From the NCBI GenBank assembly GCA_019114925.1, contig DXEO01000011.1:1-13348 (forward strand): a stretch of DNA of 13,348 bases. Reading direction: 5' to 3'. Positions 6,930 to 13,348 of this stretch are shown piece after piece; the stretch's first letter is position 1; each line of letters begins with the position of its first letter. Below the pieces are notes generated by a model. The model was not told where the DNA came from. It searched no databases and saw nothing but the letters and a program-made list of their open reading frames with translations. This DNA comes from Candidatus Corynebacterium faecipullorum (GTDB lineage: Bacteria > Actinomycetota > Actinomycetes > Mycobacteriales > Mycobacteriaceae). Both the position numbers and the translations under genes were made by a program.

Positions 6930-9443
6930 CTAAGCGCGCATCTCCGCACCAAGACGCTGCTTGGCTAGGTCTGCGGCAGCTAGTCGGTGCTCGTTAGCTT
7001 CTTCATCAGTCAGCGTGCGGTCATCCGCTCGGAACAAGAGCTGGAAGGCAAGGGACTTCTTGCCTTCCCCGAGCTGCTCACCACGGAAGACATCGAAAAG
7101 CTCCACGGATTCCAAGAGCTCGCCGGCGCCTTCCTCAACCACCCGGCGCACTGCCTCTGCCGGGGTATCCTCATCCACCACCAGCGCGATGTCCTGGTGC
7201 AGGGCCGGGAAGGAGGAGAGGACCGGTGCTGGGAACTTCTCGTCCAACGGCAGTGCGGTGACATCGAGCTCCATGGCGCACGTGCGGGCTGGGAGCTCGA
7301 GAGCCTCCAGTACTTGCGGATGCAGCTCGCCGGCATAGCCCACGACGGTCTCCTCGTCTGCAGCGAGGACCAAGGCGGCACAGCGTCCCGGATGCCACGG
7401 GAGCTGCTCGGCCGCTTTGACAGTGATGTCAACACCAGCAGCGCGGGCGACCTGGCGCGCGGACTCGATGGCATCTGCGTAGCTATAAGCACGACCGGAG
7501 CCCCACGGACCCTCGTGTTCAATGTTGCCGGTAGCCACCGTGGCCACGTGCAGGGGCTGCAGCGGCAGCGAGTCCAAAAGCTCAGTCACTACGGAATCCT
7601 CCGGGCGCGACTCCACCGAAGGCATCGGGGACGCATCAGCGCGCTTGAATGCCACCTGCTGGAGGCCGAAGAGTGCGAGGTCACTGCGACCACGAGCCAC
7701 GTTGCGGGCGATTGCTTCCAGGAGATTCGGAAGCAACGTCGTGGACAGAACGGCCTTATCCGATTCGAGAGGATTCTGCACGGCAACAGTGCGGCGGCGC
7801 GGATCTTCCTTATCCAAGCCCCAGGTGTCGAAGGTATCGTTAGCGATGAACGGCGATGGCAGAACTTCGGCATAGCCCGCATAAGCCAAGCCGTGTCCGA
7901 TTGCACGGCGACGCTTCTGCGCCGGAGTAAGGCCGCGACCTCCCACCGGGGTAGGCAGAGTAATCGGAATATCTTCGAGCCCCTCCAGACGCAAGATCTC
8001 CTCGATGAGATCCACATCCATTTCGATGTCCGTGCGCCACGATGCGGGGACGACGGAAAGCTCTTCTTCGCCAGAAACCTCGCAGCCTACTTCAGTAAGG
8101 CGCTTCACCACGGTCTCGTGGGAGTACTCAACGCCGGCGTATTCGCTTGGCTTGGCGGCGCGCAACGTGATGGGCTCGCGCTTGGTGACGCCTCCCACGA
8201 GCGTCCGGCCCTCCTCAATGGTGCCGCCCGCGATCTGCTGCAGCAGCGCACACGCAACATCGAGAGCAACCTCCACGATGGCTGGGTCGACGCCGCGCTC
8301 GAAACGGCGGGAAGCTTCCGAGGACAGCTTGTGGCGGCGCGAGGTGCGGGCCACGGTAATCGGATCCCAAATGGCCGATTCGAAGTACACGTCAGTGGTC
8401 GTCTCGGAGATTTCAGAGGTTGTGCCGCCCATGACACCAGCCAGGGACTGGATTCCGTTGTCATCGCAGATGACCACGTCACCCGCCGAAAGCTCACGCT
8501 TGACATGGTCGAGGGTCTCAAACGTCTCGCCCTCGCTAGCGTTGCGCACCACGAGGTCGCCGTTCACGACGTTGGCGTCGAAGGCGTGCATCGGTGCTCC
8601 GAGGAGCAGCATGACGTAGTTGGTGACGTCAGTCGCCAGATTGACGCTGCGCTGGCCGGACAGCATGAGCTCGCGCTCCATCCAGAAGGGTGTGCGGGCA
8701 GCCGGATCGATGCCGCTAACCTTGCGCAGTCCAAAGCGCTGGGCCTTGGTTTCTTCCCGCAGATCGACGGCGATCAGCTCGCCCTTCGGTTCCGGTACAG
8801 CAGAGGTATCGATACCGGCGACGCTTGGATCCTGAGCCACGTCGGGGAAAGCCACGTCAAAGGCGGAGGCAATCTCACGCGTCAAGCCGCGGGCCGACAA
8901 AGCATAGCCGCGGTCTGGGGTGATGTTGACGTCGAAAACCGTATCGGACAGGCCAATGATGGGGCGAGCGTCTTCACCAATCTTGTCGGCGACTTCCTCT
9001 CCCAGAACGATGATGCCATCGGCCTTCGCGCCAAAGCCCAATTCAGCTGCGGAGCACATCATGCCGTTGGAGATGTGATCATAGGTCTCACGGGCAGCAA
9101 TCTTGAAGCCTCCCGGCAACTCAGCGCCCGGAAGGGAGACCACGACATAGTCGTTGAGGCGGAAATTACGTGCGCCGCAAATAATGCCTTGCAGCTCGCC
9201 GGTGCCATTGGCCTGGCCAACATTCACCTGGCAGTAGCGGATTGGCTTCTTAAACTGGGTGAGCTCTTCAATCTCCACGACCTGGCCAATAACCAGCGGA
9301 CCCGTGGTCTCCGGAAGAGCTTCATAGCCCTCGGTCTCGAAGCCGACGCGGACAAAGCCGGAGTCTAGTTCTTCGGAAGATACGTTCCAGCCAGAGTTTG
9401 CGGTGCCGAGGAGGCGGGTAACCCAGTCTTGGGAAATAAGCAT
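6930..9443 (-). CDS. pheT: Phenylalanyl-tRNA synthetase beta subunit
   Basis: Large subunit of the alpha2-beta2 enzyme that charges tRNA-Phe. It binds the tRNA and, in the family, edits mischarged Tyr-tRNA-Phe. The 837-residue product has the expected domain order: N-terminal helix and linker, an OB-fold tRNA-binding domain (about 45-160), the B3/B4 editing region (about 220-405), B5 (about 420-495), a catalytic-like core (about 505-740, with NPLESDK at 557-563 and HPGRCA at 684-689), and a C-terminal ferredoxin-fold anticodon-binding domain (about 743-836, starting at FPALHQDIALVVD and containing FRGEQLGEGKKSLAF). Length is normal for the bacterial long form. The ATG at 9443-9441 lies 29 bases after pheS, with AAAGGA about 11 bases upstream. 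Co-transcription with pheS gives balanced subunits. Confidence 0.98.
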   Translation of the reverse strand: MLISQDWVTRLLGTANSGWNVSSEELDSGFVRVGFETEGYEALPETTGPLVIGQVVEIEELTQFKKPIRYCQVNVGQANGTGELQGIICGARNFRLNDYVVVSLPGAELPGGFKIAARETYDHISNGMMCSAAELGFGAKADGIIVLGEEVADKIGEDARPIIGLSDTVFDVNITPDRGYALSARGLTREIASAFDVAFPDVAQDPSVAGIDTSAVPEPKGELIAVDLREETKAQRFGLRKVSGIDPAARTPFWMERELMLSGQRSVNLATDVTNYVMLLLGAPMHAFDANVVNGDLVVRNASEGETFETLDHVKRELSAGDVVICDDNGIQSLAGVMGGTTSEISETTTDVYFESAIWDPITVARTSRRHKLSSEASRRFERGVDPAIVEVALDVACALLQQIAGGTIEEGRTLVGGVTKREPITLRAAKPSEYAGVEYSHETVVKRLTEVGCEVSGEEELSVVPASWRTDIEMDVDLIEEILRLEGLEDIPITLPTPVGGRGLTPAQKRRRAIGHGLAYAGYAEVLPSPFIANDTFDTWGLDKEDPRRRTVAVQNPLESDKAVLSTTLLPNLLEAIARNVARGRSDLALFGLQQVAFKRADASPMPSVESRPEDSVVTELLDSLPLQPLHVATVATGNIEHEGPWGSGRAYSYADAIESARQVARAAGVDITVKAAEQLPWHPGRCAALVLAADEETVVGYAGELHPQVLEALELPARTCAMELDVTALPLDEKFPAPVLSSFPALHQDIALVVDEDTPAEAVRRVVEEGAGELLESVELFDVFRGEQLGEGKKSLAFQLLFRADDRTLTDEEANEHRLAAADLAKQRLGAEMRA

Positions 9444-9472
9444 TGTTTTCTTTCTATCCTTTCTCTGGGTTC

Positions 9473-10519
9473 CTATGCCTGCACGCCGAATGGCAAGGTA
9501 AAGCGGACATCGCCCTCCACCATGTCGCGCATGTCGGTGAGACCATTGCGGAACTGCAGGGTGCGCTCTAAGCCCATGCCGAAGGCGAAGCCGGTGTACT
9601 CCTCCGGGTCGATGCCAACCGCACGCAAAACATTGGGGTTAACCATGCCGCAGCCACCCCACTCGATCCAGCCGGCGCCGCCCTTCTTGTTCGGGAACCA
9701 CACATCGACCTCAGCAGAAGGCTCGGTGAACGGGAAGTAGTTCACGCGCATGCGGGTGGTGGTCTCCGGGCCGAAGAGAACTTTGGCCAGGTGCTCCAGA
9801 GTGCCGCGCAGGTGGGCCATGGTCAGTCCCTTATCCACGGCAAGACCTTCAACTTGGTGGAAGACCGGCGTGTGGGTCGCGTCGAGCTCGTCGGTACGGA
9901 AAACTCGGCCTGGGCAGGCGATGTAGAGCGGTACATCACGCTCTAGCATCGTACGCACCTGCACCGGCGACGTGTGCGTACGGAGAACCTGCTTCGAGCC
10001 CTCCTTACCCACATGGAAGGTGTCCTGCAACGTACGTGCCGGATGGTCAGGCTTGAAGTTCAGAGCATCGAAGTTGAAGTACTCAGCCTCGACCTCGGGG
10101 CCGTCGGCGATTTCCCAGCCCATGCCCACGAAGATGTCAGCAATGCGCTCCGACAGCGCAGTAATTGGGTGCAAAGCACCGGTCTGCGCCCGGGTAGTTG
10201 GGACGGTGACATCGACTTTCTCCGCCTTGAGCTGCGCGGCGCGAGCCTCCTGCTCGAGCACTTCACGAATTTGTGCAAAGCGCTTCTCCATCTTGCCGCG
10301 CGCCATGTTCACCGCACGTCCGGCGTCCTTGCGCTGATCCTTTGGCAACTGCCCCAGCGACTGGCGGGCCTGCGGAATATAGCCGCCATCACCAAGATGC
10401 TCACGGCGGGCGGAAGTGAGCTCGTCGAGGTCGGACGCAGCCTCGAAGGCGGCAATGGCCTTCTGCGCGGCGGCCTCGAGGGCCTCTTCGGTCAATTCGA
10501 TCTGAGGTGTGTCGGACAC
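9473..10519 (-). CDS. pheS: Phenylalanyl-tRNA synthetase alpha subunit
   Basis: Catalytic subunit that activates phenylalanine with ATP and transfers it to tRNA-Phe. The 348-residue product has an N-terminal helical coiled-coil arm (about 8-100, rich in Ala, Glu and Lys) that contacts tRNA, and a class II synthetase core: HPIT at 117-120, THTSPVQVR at 181-189, motif 2 FRTDELDATHTPVFHQ at 207-222 and motif 3 GFAFGMGLER at 310-319. Alanine 312 is in the phenylalanine pocket region of motif 3. The start is GTG at 10519-10517, chosen because the following residues (SDTPQIELTEEAL) match the usual PheS N-terminus and the first downstream ATG (in VNMARGK) would delete the coiled coil. A modest GAAGG ribosome binding site lies about 12 bases upstream. 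I saw no T-box leader or Phe-rich leader peptide in the 97-base upstream gap. Confidence 0.98.
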   Translation of the reverse strand: MSDTPQIELTEEALEAAAQKAIAAFEAASDLDELTSARREHLGDGGYIPQARQSLGQLPKDQRKDAGRAVNMARGKMEKRFAQIREVLEQEARAAQLKAEKVDVTVPTTRAQTGALHPITALSERIADIFVGMGWEIADGPEVEAEYFNFDALNFKPDHPARTLQDTFHVGKEGSKQVLRTHTSPVQVRTMLERDVPLYIACPGRVFRTDELDATHTPVFHQVEGLAVDKGLTMAHLRGTLEHLAKVLFGPETTTRMRVNYFPFTEPSAEVDVWFPNKKGGAGWIEWGGCGMVNPNVLRAVGIDPEEYTGFAFGMGLERTLQFRNGLTDMRDMVEGDVRFTLPFGVQA

Positions 10520-10562
10520 GTGCCTTGATTACCTTCTTCTCGCACAAAAACTAACGCGAGCT

Positions 10563-10591
10563 ATCTTACCGTGCTCCCCGACTTCTGTGGC
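10563..10591 (-). promoter_or_regulatory. Candidate pheS promoter
   Basis: On the minus strand TAAGAT at 10568-10563 is a good actinobacterial -10 element. GCCACA at 10591-10586 is a poor -35 (three of six matches) with a 17-base spacer. The transcript would start near 10556, giving a leader of about 35 bases before the GTG of pheS. No clear terminator precedes it after the methyltransferase gene, so readthrough from that gene is also possible. Confidence 0.4.
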
Positions 10592-10593
10592 CA

Positions 10594-10610
10594 CCAGCCC
10601 CAGCCCCAGC
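10594..10610. repeat. Short tandem repeat of CCAGCC
   Basis: Nearly three copies (2.8) of the hexamer CCAGCC lie between the methyltransferase stop and the putative pheS -35. On the transcribed strand it reads GGGGCTGGGGCTGG. Such a repeat could vary in copy number by slippage and shift promoter-upstream spacing, but no function is evident. Confidence 0.6.
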
Positions 10611-10615
10611 AAAGA

Positions 10616-11416
10616 CTAGCGGTTCTGCTGTTTGGCAGATTCATACAGGCAGATGCTGGCAGCCGTGGCAAGGTTCAGTGACTCTGCACGCCCCAAAATC
10701 GGAATGCGCACGCGCATATCGGCTTCATCCAACAGCTCCCCCAGCCCATGAGCTTCGTTTCCAAACAGCCATGCAGTGGGCTGGGAAAGATCAGCCTCAG
10801 CCAGATCTACTTCACCGTCAGCGGCCGTTGCCAGCACCTGCATGCCGGAGGACCGCAACTTACCCAAGACATCTTTGATATTGGGATCACGCGCCACGGG
10901 AATATGGAAGAGTGAGCCTGCTGATGCGCGCGCGACTTTACAGCCCAATGGGTCGACCGTCTCACCCGCGAAGATGACGCCATCGGCGCCCATGGCATCC
11001 GAGGTCCTAATCAAGGTACCTGCATTGCCCGGCTCGGAAGTAAGCACTGGGACTGAGACCAAACGCGGCTTGCCCGCCAGGATTTTACCTGCACTCCACA
11101 GGACAGGACGGCACACAGCAAAGAGGCCTGTGCTCGTCGCCGTATCGGAAAGGTGCTTGGCTGCCTTGTCGGTGATGGGATGAACATAGACGTCCATATA
11201 GCCGCAGGTTTGCACGATGTGCGCAAAGCGTTCGGCGGCCTTTTCCGTTAAGAAAACATCCGTGGCCGAGCCTGTCGACACCGCTGCATCGACAGCATTC
11301 TCACCCTCAATAAGGAAACGCTCTGCCTTCCGGCGGCTAGCGGCGCGATGCAATTTGGCGGCATTGACTATTCGCGGCGTGCGCTCGGTGAAGGCATTCT
11401 CAAAGTCCAATTTCAT
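10616..11416 (-). CDS. SpoU/TrmH-family RNA 2'-O-ribose methyltransferase
   Basis: A 266-residue SPOUT-class enzyme that probably methylates a ribose 2'-OH in rRNA (or tRNA) using S-adenosylmethionine. The N-terminal third (about 25-100) resembles the SpoU substrate-binding domain (KAERFLIEGENAV, then LSDTATSTGLFAV). The C-terminal knot domain shows the three family motifs: NAGTLIRT at 131-138 with the conserved arginine, FGNEAHGL at 218-225, and SLNLATAA at 246-253. The frame is open to 11518, but the extra 34 residues would run through a transcription-terminator-like hairpin and do not resemble the family. The ATG at 11416-11414 (MKLDFENAFTERTPRIVNAAKLHR) fits better; a nearby in-frame GTG at 11425-11423 is possible. 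GGAGG stands very close to the ATG. The exact target nucleotide cannot be read from sequence. It precedes pheS, as in C. glutamicum. Confidence 0.93.
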   Translation of the reverse strand: MKLDFENAFTERTPRIVNAAKLHRAASRRKAERFLIEGENAVDAAVSTGSATDVFLTEKAAERFAHIVQTCGYMDVYVHPITDKAAKHLSDTATSTGLFAVCRPVLWSAGKILAGKPRLVSVPVLTSEPGNAGTLIRTSDAMGADGVIFAGETVDPLGCKVARASAGSLFHIPVARDPNIKDVLGKLRSSGMQVLATAADGEVDLAEADLSQPTAWLFGNEAHGLGELLDEADMRVRIPILGRAESLNLATAASICLYESAKQQNR

Positions 11417-11481
11417 GGCCTCCACCCTACCGAGGCCACCGAAGAGCCCACAGATCGCATAGGGACACCACAATGCAGCAA

Positions 11482-11515
11482 GCCCACCGCTTCCTAACTG
11501 GAGGAGGCGGTGGGC
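11482..11515 (-). terminator. Hairpin terminator after the TM2 protein gene
   Basis: GCCCACCGC at 11482-11490 pairs perfectly with GCGGTGGGC at 11507-11515. After one mismatch the stem continues for four more pairs (TCCT with AGGA), leaving a six-base loop. It starts about 20 bases after the TM2 gene stop. On the minus strand the stem is followed by TTGCTGCATT, a weak U-tract, so termination may be incomplete. Confidence 0.65.
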
Positions 11516-11535
11516 CACAAGAGTATTGCTAAAGA

Positions 11536-11988
11536 CTACTTCTTCAGGGGGATGCCATTGGAGTCTCGGTCATAACCGCCTGCACCGGCGATGATCATGA
11601 CGAACTCGATTAGCACCCAGGCCGATAGCGCAAACGCTGTGAAAACACCAATACCGAGCCACGACGTCAAAATACTAAAGGCACAGAGCGACAGCTGGCC
11701 GATAGCGCGGCCCGTACGACCGACATAGAAGTTGTGCGCGCCAAATCCACCAAGGAAGAAAGCAAGGAGCAGTGCTACCAGCCAAGACTTCTGTGGTGCG
11801 TTGACCGTAGCCTGCTGAGAGTAGTACTGGCCCTGTCCTTGGTACCCGCCTTGCTGGGCCGGCAGGTTCTCGCCGTAGTTGCCGCCCTGGTACTGATTTC
11901 CAGTGGAGCCGAACGGATTGGAGTACTGAGGGTTATTGACCGAAGCATTCGGGTTGTTCTGCTGGAAACCGCCGTGGGGGTTGGTCAT
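11536..11988 (-). CDS. TM2-domain membrane protein with Q/N/G/Y-rich N-terminal tail
   Basis: A 150-residue protein of unknown function. Residues 1-66 are low-complexity, dominated by Gln, Asn, Gly, Tyr and Ser with almost no charge, and are probably disordered. Residues 67-135 form a TM2 domain: KSW at the membrane edge, a first hydrophobic helix (about 69-85), the signature GGFGAHNFYVGRTGRAIGQL (80-99), and a second hydrophobic region (about 100-134). The tail GYDRDSNGIPLKK is hydrophilic. The two-helix hairpin suggests a plasma-membrane protein with both ends on the same side, though the side is not clear. The ATG at 11988-11986 has a strong AAAGGAG site eight bases upstream. Hairpins before and after it suggest a single-gene transcript. 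TM2 proteins are widespread in bacteria, but no general role is established. As I recall, C. glutamicum carries ugp transport genes near this position, so this may be a local difference. Confidence 0.9.
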   Translation of the reverse strand: MTNPHGGFQQNNPNASVNNPQYSNPFGSTGNQYQGGNYGENLPAQQGGYQGQGQYYSQQATVNAPQKSWLVALLLAFFLGGFGAHNFYVGRTGRAIGQLSLCAFSILTSWLGIGVFTAFALSAWVLIEFVMIIAGAGGYDRDSNGIPLKK

Positions 11989-12030
11989 GAGAAAGACTCC
12001 TTTTTAAGCCTGTAAGCACAGGAAGAGAAC

Positions 12031-12054
12031 GTGTGAACTTGATTAAGGTAACAC
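12031..12054. promoter_or_regulatory. Imperfect inverted repeat upstream of the TM2 gene
   Basis: GTGTGAAC (12031-12038) and GTAACAC (12048-12054) form an imperfect inverted repeat around a nine-base A/T-rich centre, 43-66 bases before the TM2 start. It overlaps TACCTT, the best -10-like hexamer I can find in this 212-base gap. The arms resemble a dimeric regulator site, but the arm spacing does not fit the GlxR (CRP-like) consensus, so no regulator is named. The rest of the gap, up to the rplT hairpin, holds only a five-base-pair hairpin (12091-12106). Confidence 0.25.
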
Positions 12055-12144
12055 AAACCACACACCATGTCCCCTTTTTCTTCACTCCACTGGGGCCTAT
12101 TCCCCATTGTCTGCTGTGCCCCTAATTGAAGCATGGAACGCCAA

Positions 12145-12182
12145 ACGCCCACCCTTTCCTTGATGTGGAAAGCAGTGGGCGT
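12145..12182 (-). terminator. Hairpin terminator of the infC-rpmI-rplT operon
   Basis: ACGCCCAC (12145-12152) pairs with GTGGGCGT (12175-12182), and after a small internal loop CTTTCC (12154-12159) pairs with GGAAAG (12167-12172), leaving a seven-base loop. The structure starts 18 bases after the rplT stop. The minus-strand tail is only TTTGGCG, so it is a strong hairpin with a short U-run. It is well placed to end the ribosomal protein transcript. Confidence 0.7.
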
Positions 12183-12200
12183 GGGCAGACTGGTGAAAGC

Positions 12201-12584
12201 TTAAGCAGCCTTCGGGGCGTTTACGTCCTCCGGCAGTGCAGCCTTGGCGGCCTCGCACAGTGCGGAGAAAGCCTCGAAGTCATTAACAGCCAGCTCAGCC
12301 AGGATCTTGCGGTCAACCTCGATCCCAGCCAGGCGCAGGCCGTGGATGAGGCGGTTGTAGGTGATGTCGTTCATACGAGCGGCAGCGTTGATGCGCTGGA
12401 TCCACAGCTTGCGGAACTCAGACTTACGGGCGCGACGGTCGCGGTAAGCGTAAGTCATGGAGTGCAGCCACTGCTCCTTGGCCTTGCGGTAGAGGCGGGA
12501 GCGCTGGCCGCGGTAGCCCTTAGCGGACTTCAGAATCGCGCGACGCTTCTTCTTGGCGTTAACTGAGCGCTTTACTCGTGCCAC
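12201..12584 (-). CDS. rplT: 50S ribosomal protein L20
   Basis: Early-assembly protein of the large ribosomal subunit that binds 23S rRNA. The 127-residue product is very basic in its N-terminal half, with the family segments GYRGQRSRLYRKAKEQ (23-38) and FRKLWIQRINAAAR (57-70), followed by the globular C-terminal domain (ITYNRLIHGLRLAGIEVDRKILAELA). The last ten or so residues (PEDVNAPKAA) form an extra tail usual in actinobacterial L20. The start is GTG at 12584-12582 (GTG-GCA-CGA, giving MARVKRSV, the universal L20 N-terminus), with AAGGAAG about nine bases upstream. It is the last gene of infC-rpmI-rplT, 56 bases after rpmI. Confidence 0.98.
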   Translation of the reverse strand: MARVKRSVNAKKKRRAILKSAKGYRGQRSRLYRKAKEQWLHSMTYAYRDRRARKSEFRKLWIQRINAAARMNDITYNRLIHGLRLAGIEVDRKILAELAVNDFEAFSALCEAAKAALPEDVNAPKAA

Positions 12585-12640
12585 AGTAATACTTCCTTAT
12601 CTTGATTGTGGTGTGTGGAAATGGAGTGTTTCGGCGCTGA

Positions 12641-12835
12641 CTATGCGCGGCCGAGAAGGCGCTTGACGCGCTTGGTGTCTGCCTTGGCAACGTCCTCGGT
12701 GCCCTTCAGGCGACGGGTGCGCTTGGAAGGCTTGCCCTCCAGGAGGTGGCGGCGATTAGCCTGCTCGCGACGCAGCTTGCCGGAGCCGGTCACCTTGATG
12801 CGCTTGGCGGTGCCCTTGTGAGTCTTCTGCTTCAT
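12641..12835 (-). CDS. rpmI: 50S ribosomal protein L35
   Basis: Small basic protein of the large ribosomal subunit. The 64 residues match the family exactly in length and pattern: MKQKTHKGTAKRIKVTGSGK, then the RREQANRRHLLEGK segment typical of L35, and a basic C-terminus (RTRRLKGTEDV ... KRVKRLLGRA). The ATG at 12835-12833 is preceded by AAGGAT about ten bases upstream, part of a duplicated GGATTTAA. It lies 36 bases after infC and is surely co-transcribed with it. Confidence 0.98.
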   Translation of the reverse strand: MKQKTHKGTAKRIKVTGSGKLRREQANRRHLLEGKPSKRTRRLKGTEDVAKADTKRVKRLLGRA

Positions 12836-12840
12836 GAGAA

Positions 12841-12856
12841 TTAAATCCTTAAATCC
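12841..12856. repeat. Tandem duplication in the rpmI ribosome binding region
   Basis: Two identical copies of TTAAATCC (plus strand) stand in tandem between infC and rpmI. On the mRNA this reads GGATTTAAGGATTTAA, so the AGGAT ribosome-binding core occurs twice. Only the copy nearer the ATG has normal spacing (about ten bases); the other is about 18 bases away. Confidence 0.75.
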
Positions 12857-12871
12857 TAAGTGGAGCGTGGT

Positions 12872-13348
12872 CTACTTCTTGCCTTTGCGGACGGGCCCAA
12901 GAACCATGGTCATGTTGCGACCATCCTGCTTGGGGCGCGACTCCACGACGCCAACCTCTGCGACGTCATCAGCCAAACGCTCCAGCAGACGGAAACCGAG
13001 TTCCGGACGCGACTGCTCGCGACCACGGAACATGATGGTTACCTTTACCTTGGAGCCCTTCTCCAGGAAGCGCACCACGTTGCCCTTTTTGGTCTCGTAA
13101 TCGTGATCATCAATCTTCGGACGGAACTTCTGTTCCTTCACCACGGTTTGCTGCTGATTCTTACGGGCCTCGCGGGCCTTCTGAGCCTGCTCGTACTTAA
13201 ACTTGCCGTAATCCATAATCTTGGCTACGGGCGGCTTCGCGTTCGGGGCAACCTCGACCAAGTCAAGATCTGCTTCGTACGCGAGCTTGCGGGCATCGTC
13301 CGTGCGGACAATGCCCACCTGTTCACCACCGGGGCCAACAAGACGGAG
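12872..13348 (-). CDS. infC: Translation initiation factor IF-3 (5' end outside window)
   Basis: IF-3 binds the 30S subunit, keeps it apart from 50S and checks initiator tRNA and start codon. The visible 158 residues, beginning LRLVGPGGEQVGIV, cover nearly the whole protein. The N-terminal domain ends near DLVEVAPNAKPPVAKIMDYGKF, a lysine-rich linker helix follows (KYEQAQKAREARKNQQQ), and the C-terminal domain runs from KEQKFRPKIDDHDYETK to MTMVLGPVRKGKK, including FRGREQSRPELG. The GTG at 13318-13316 could look like a start, but the conserved N-terminal sequence continues upstream of it to the window edge, so the gene is cut rather than short. About 15-25 residues should lie beyond base 13348. 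The real start codon and any autoregulatory AUU-type start cannot be seen. Confidence 0.97.
   Translation of the reverse strand, partial: LRLVGPGGEQVGIVRTDDARKLAYEADLDLVEVAPNAKPPVAKIMDYGKFKYEQAQKAREARKNQQQTVVKEQKFRPKIDDHDYETKKGNVVRFLEKGSKVKVTIMFRGREQSRPELGFRLLERLADDVAEVGVVESRPKQDGRNMTMVLGPVRKGKK

Noticed and set aside
6987..9368. A 793-codon open frame on the plus strand opposite pheT
   Set aside because: It mirrors pheT almost exactly, encodes no recognisable family and has no ribosome binding site that I can see. Long antisense frames arise from the codon bias of G/C-rich genes, and pheT itself is certain.
10520..10615. T-box or attenuator leader for pheS
   Set aside because: The gap is only 96 bases, has no T-box core, no Phe-rich leader peptide and no terminator/antiterminator pair. 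A five-base-pair stem near the start codon is too weak to support it.
12031..12054. GlxR (CRP-like) binding site upstream of the TM2 gene
   Set aside because: The TGTG and CACA halves are present, but their spacing does not fit TGTGANNTANNTCACA, so only an unassigned inverted repeat is reported.
13316..13318. GTG as the start of infC
   Set aside because: Conserved IF-3 sequence (LRLVGPGGEQ) continues upstream to the window edge, so this codon is an internal valine.

Overview
The window is a compact stretch of an actinobacterial chromosome, most likely Corynebacterium. The arginine enzymes, PheS/PheT and IF3 closely match what I remember of the C. glutamicum proteins, and the order infC-rpmI-rplT ... 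rRNA methyltransferase-pheS-pheT-(secreted protein)-argCJBDFRG is the corynebacterial arrangement. No database search was possible, so the genus is an inference. All thirteen genes lie on the minus strand, so transcription runs from high to low coordinates. No gene-free gap exceeds about 215 bases. I see no rRNA, tRNA, insertion sequence, CRISPR array or phage gene.

In transcription order: (1) 13348-12201, the translation operon infC (5' end outside the window), rpmI and rplT, closed by a hairpin at 12145-12182. (2) 11988-11536, a two-pass membrane protein with a TM2 domain and a Q/N/G/Y-rich N-terminal tail, with its own strong ribosome binding site and a downstream hairpin. (3) 11416-10616, a SpoU/TrmH-family RNA 2'-O-methyltransferase. 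(4) 10519-6930, pheS-pheT, the two subunits of phenylalanyl-tRNA synthetase, closed by a clear intrinsic terminator at 6874-6904. (5) 6754-6302, a small secreted four-cysteine protein of unknown function. (6) 6156-1, the arginine cluster argC, argJ, argB, argD, argF, argR and the start of argG.

The arg genes encode a nearly complete pathway from N-acetylglutamate to argininosuccinate. ArgB phosphorylates N-acetylglutamate, ArgC reduces it and ArgD transaminates it. ArgJ moves the acetyl group from N-acetylornithine back to glutamate, ArgF makes citrulline, and ArgG (partial) makes argininosuccinate. argJ is present and argE absent, which points to the acetyl-recycling pathway. No N-acetylglutamate synthase gene is visible apart from whatever activity ArgJ has. 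ArgR lies inside the cluster and probably represses it. ARG-box-like sites lie before argC and before argG, the two places where the sequence suggests promoters.

This is mostly ordinary core genome; I found no convincing undescribed system. Points worth a second look are the apparently leaderless argC start under tandem operator-like sites, a strong hairpin without a U-tract between argC and argJ, the uncertain (possibly CTG) start of argD, the unknown secreted protein, and the TM2 protein with a prion-like tail.
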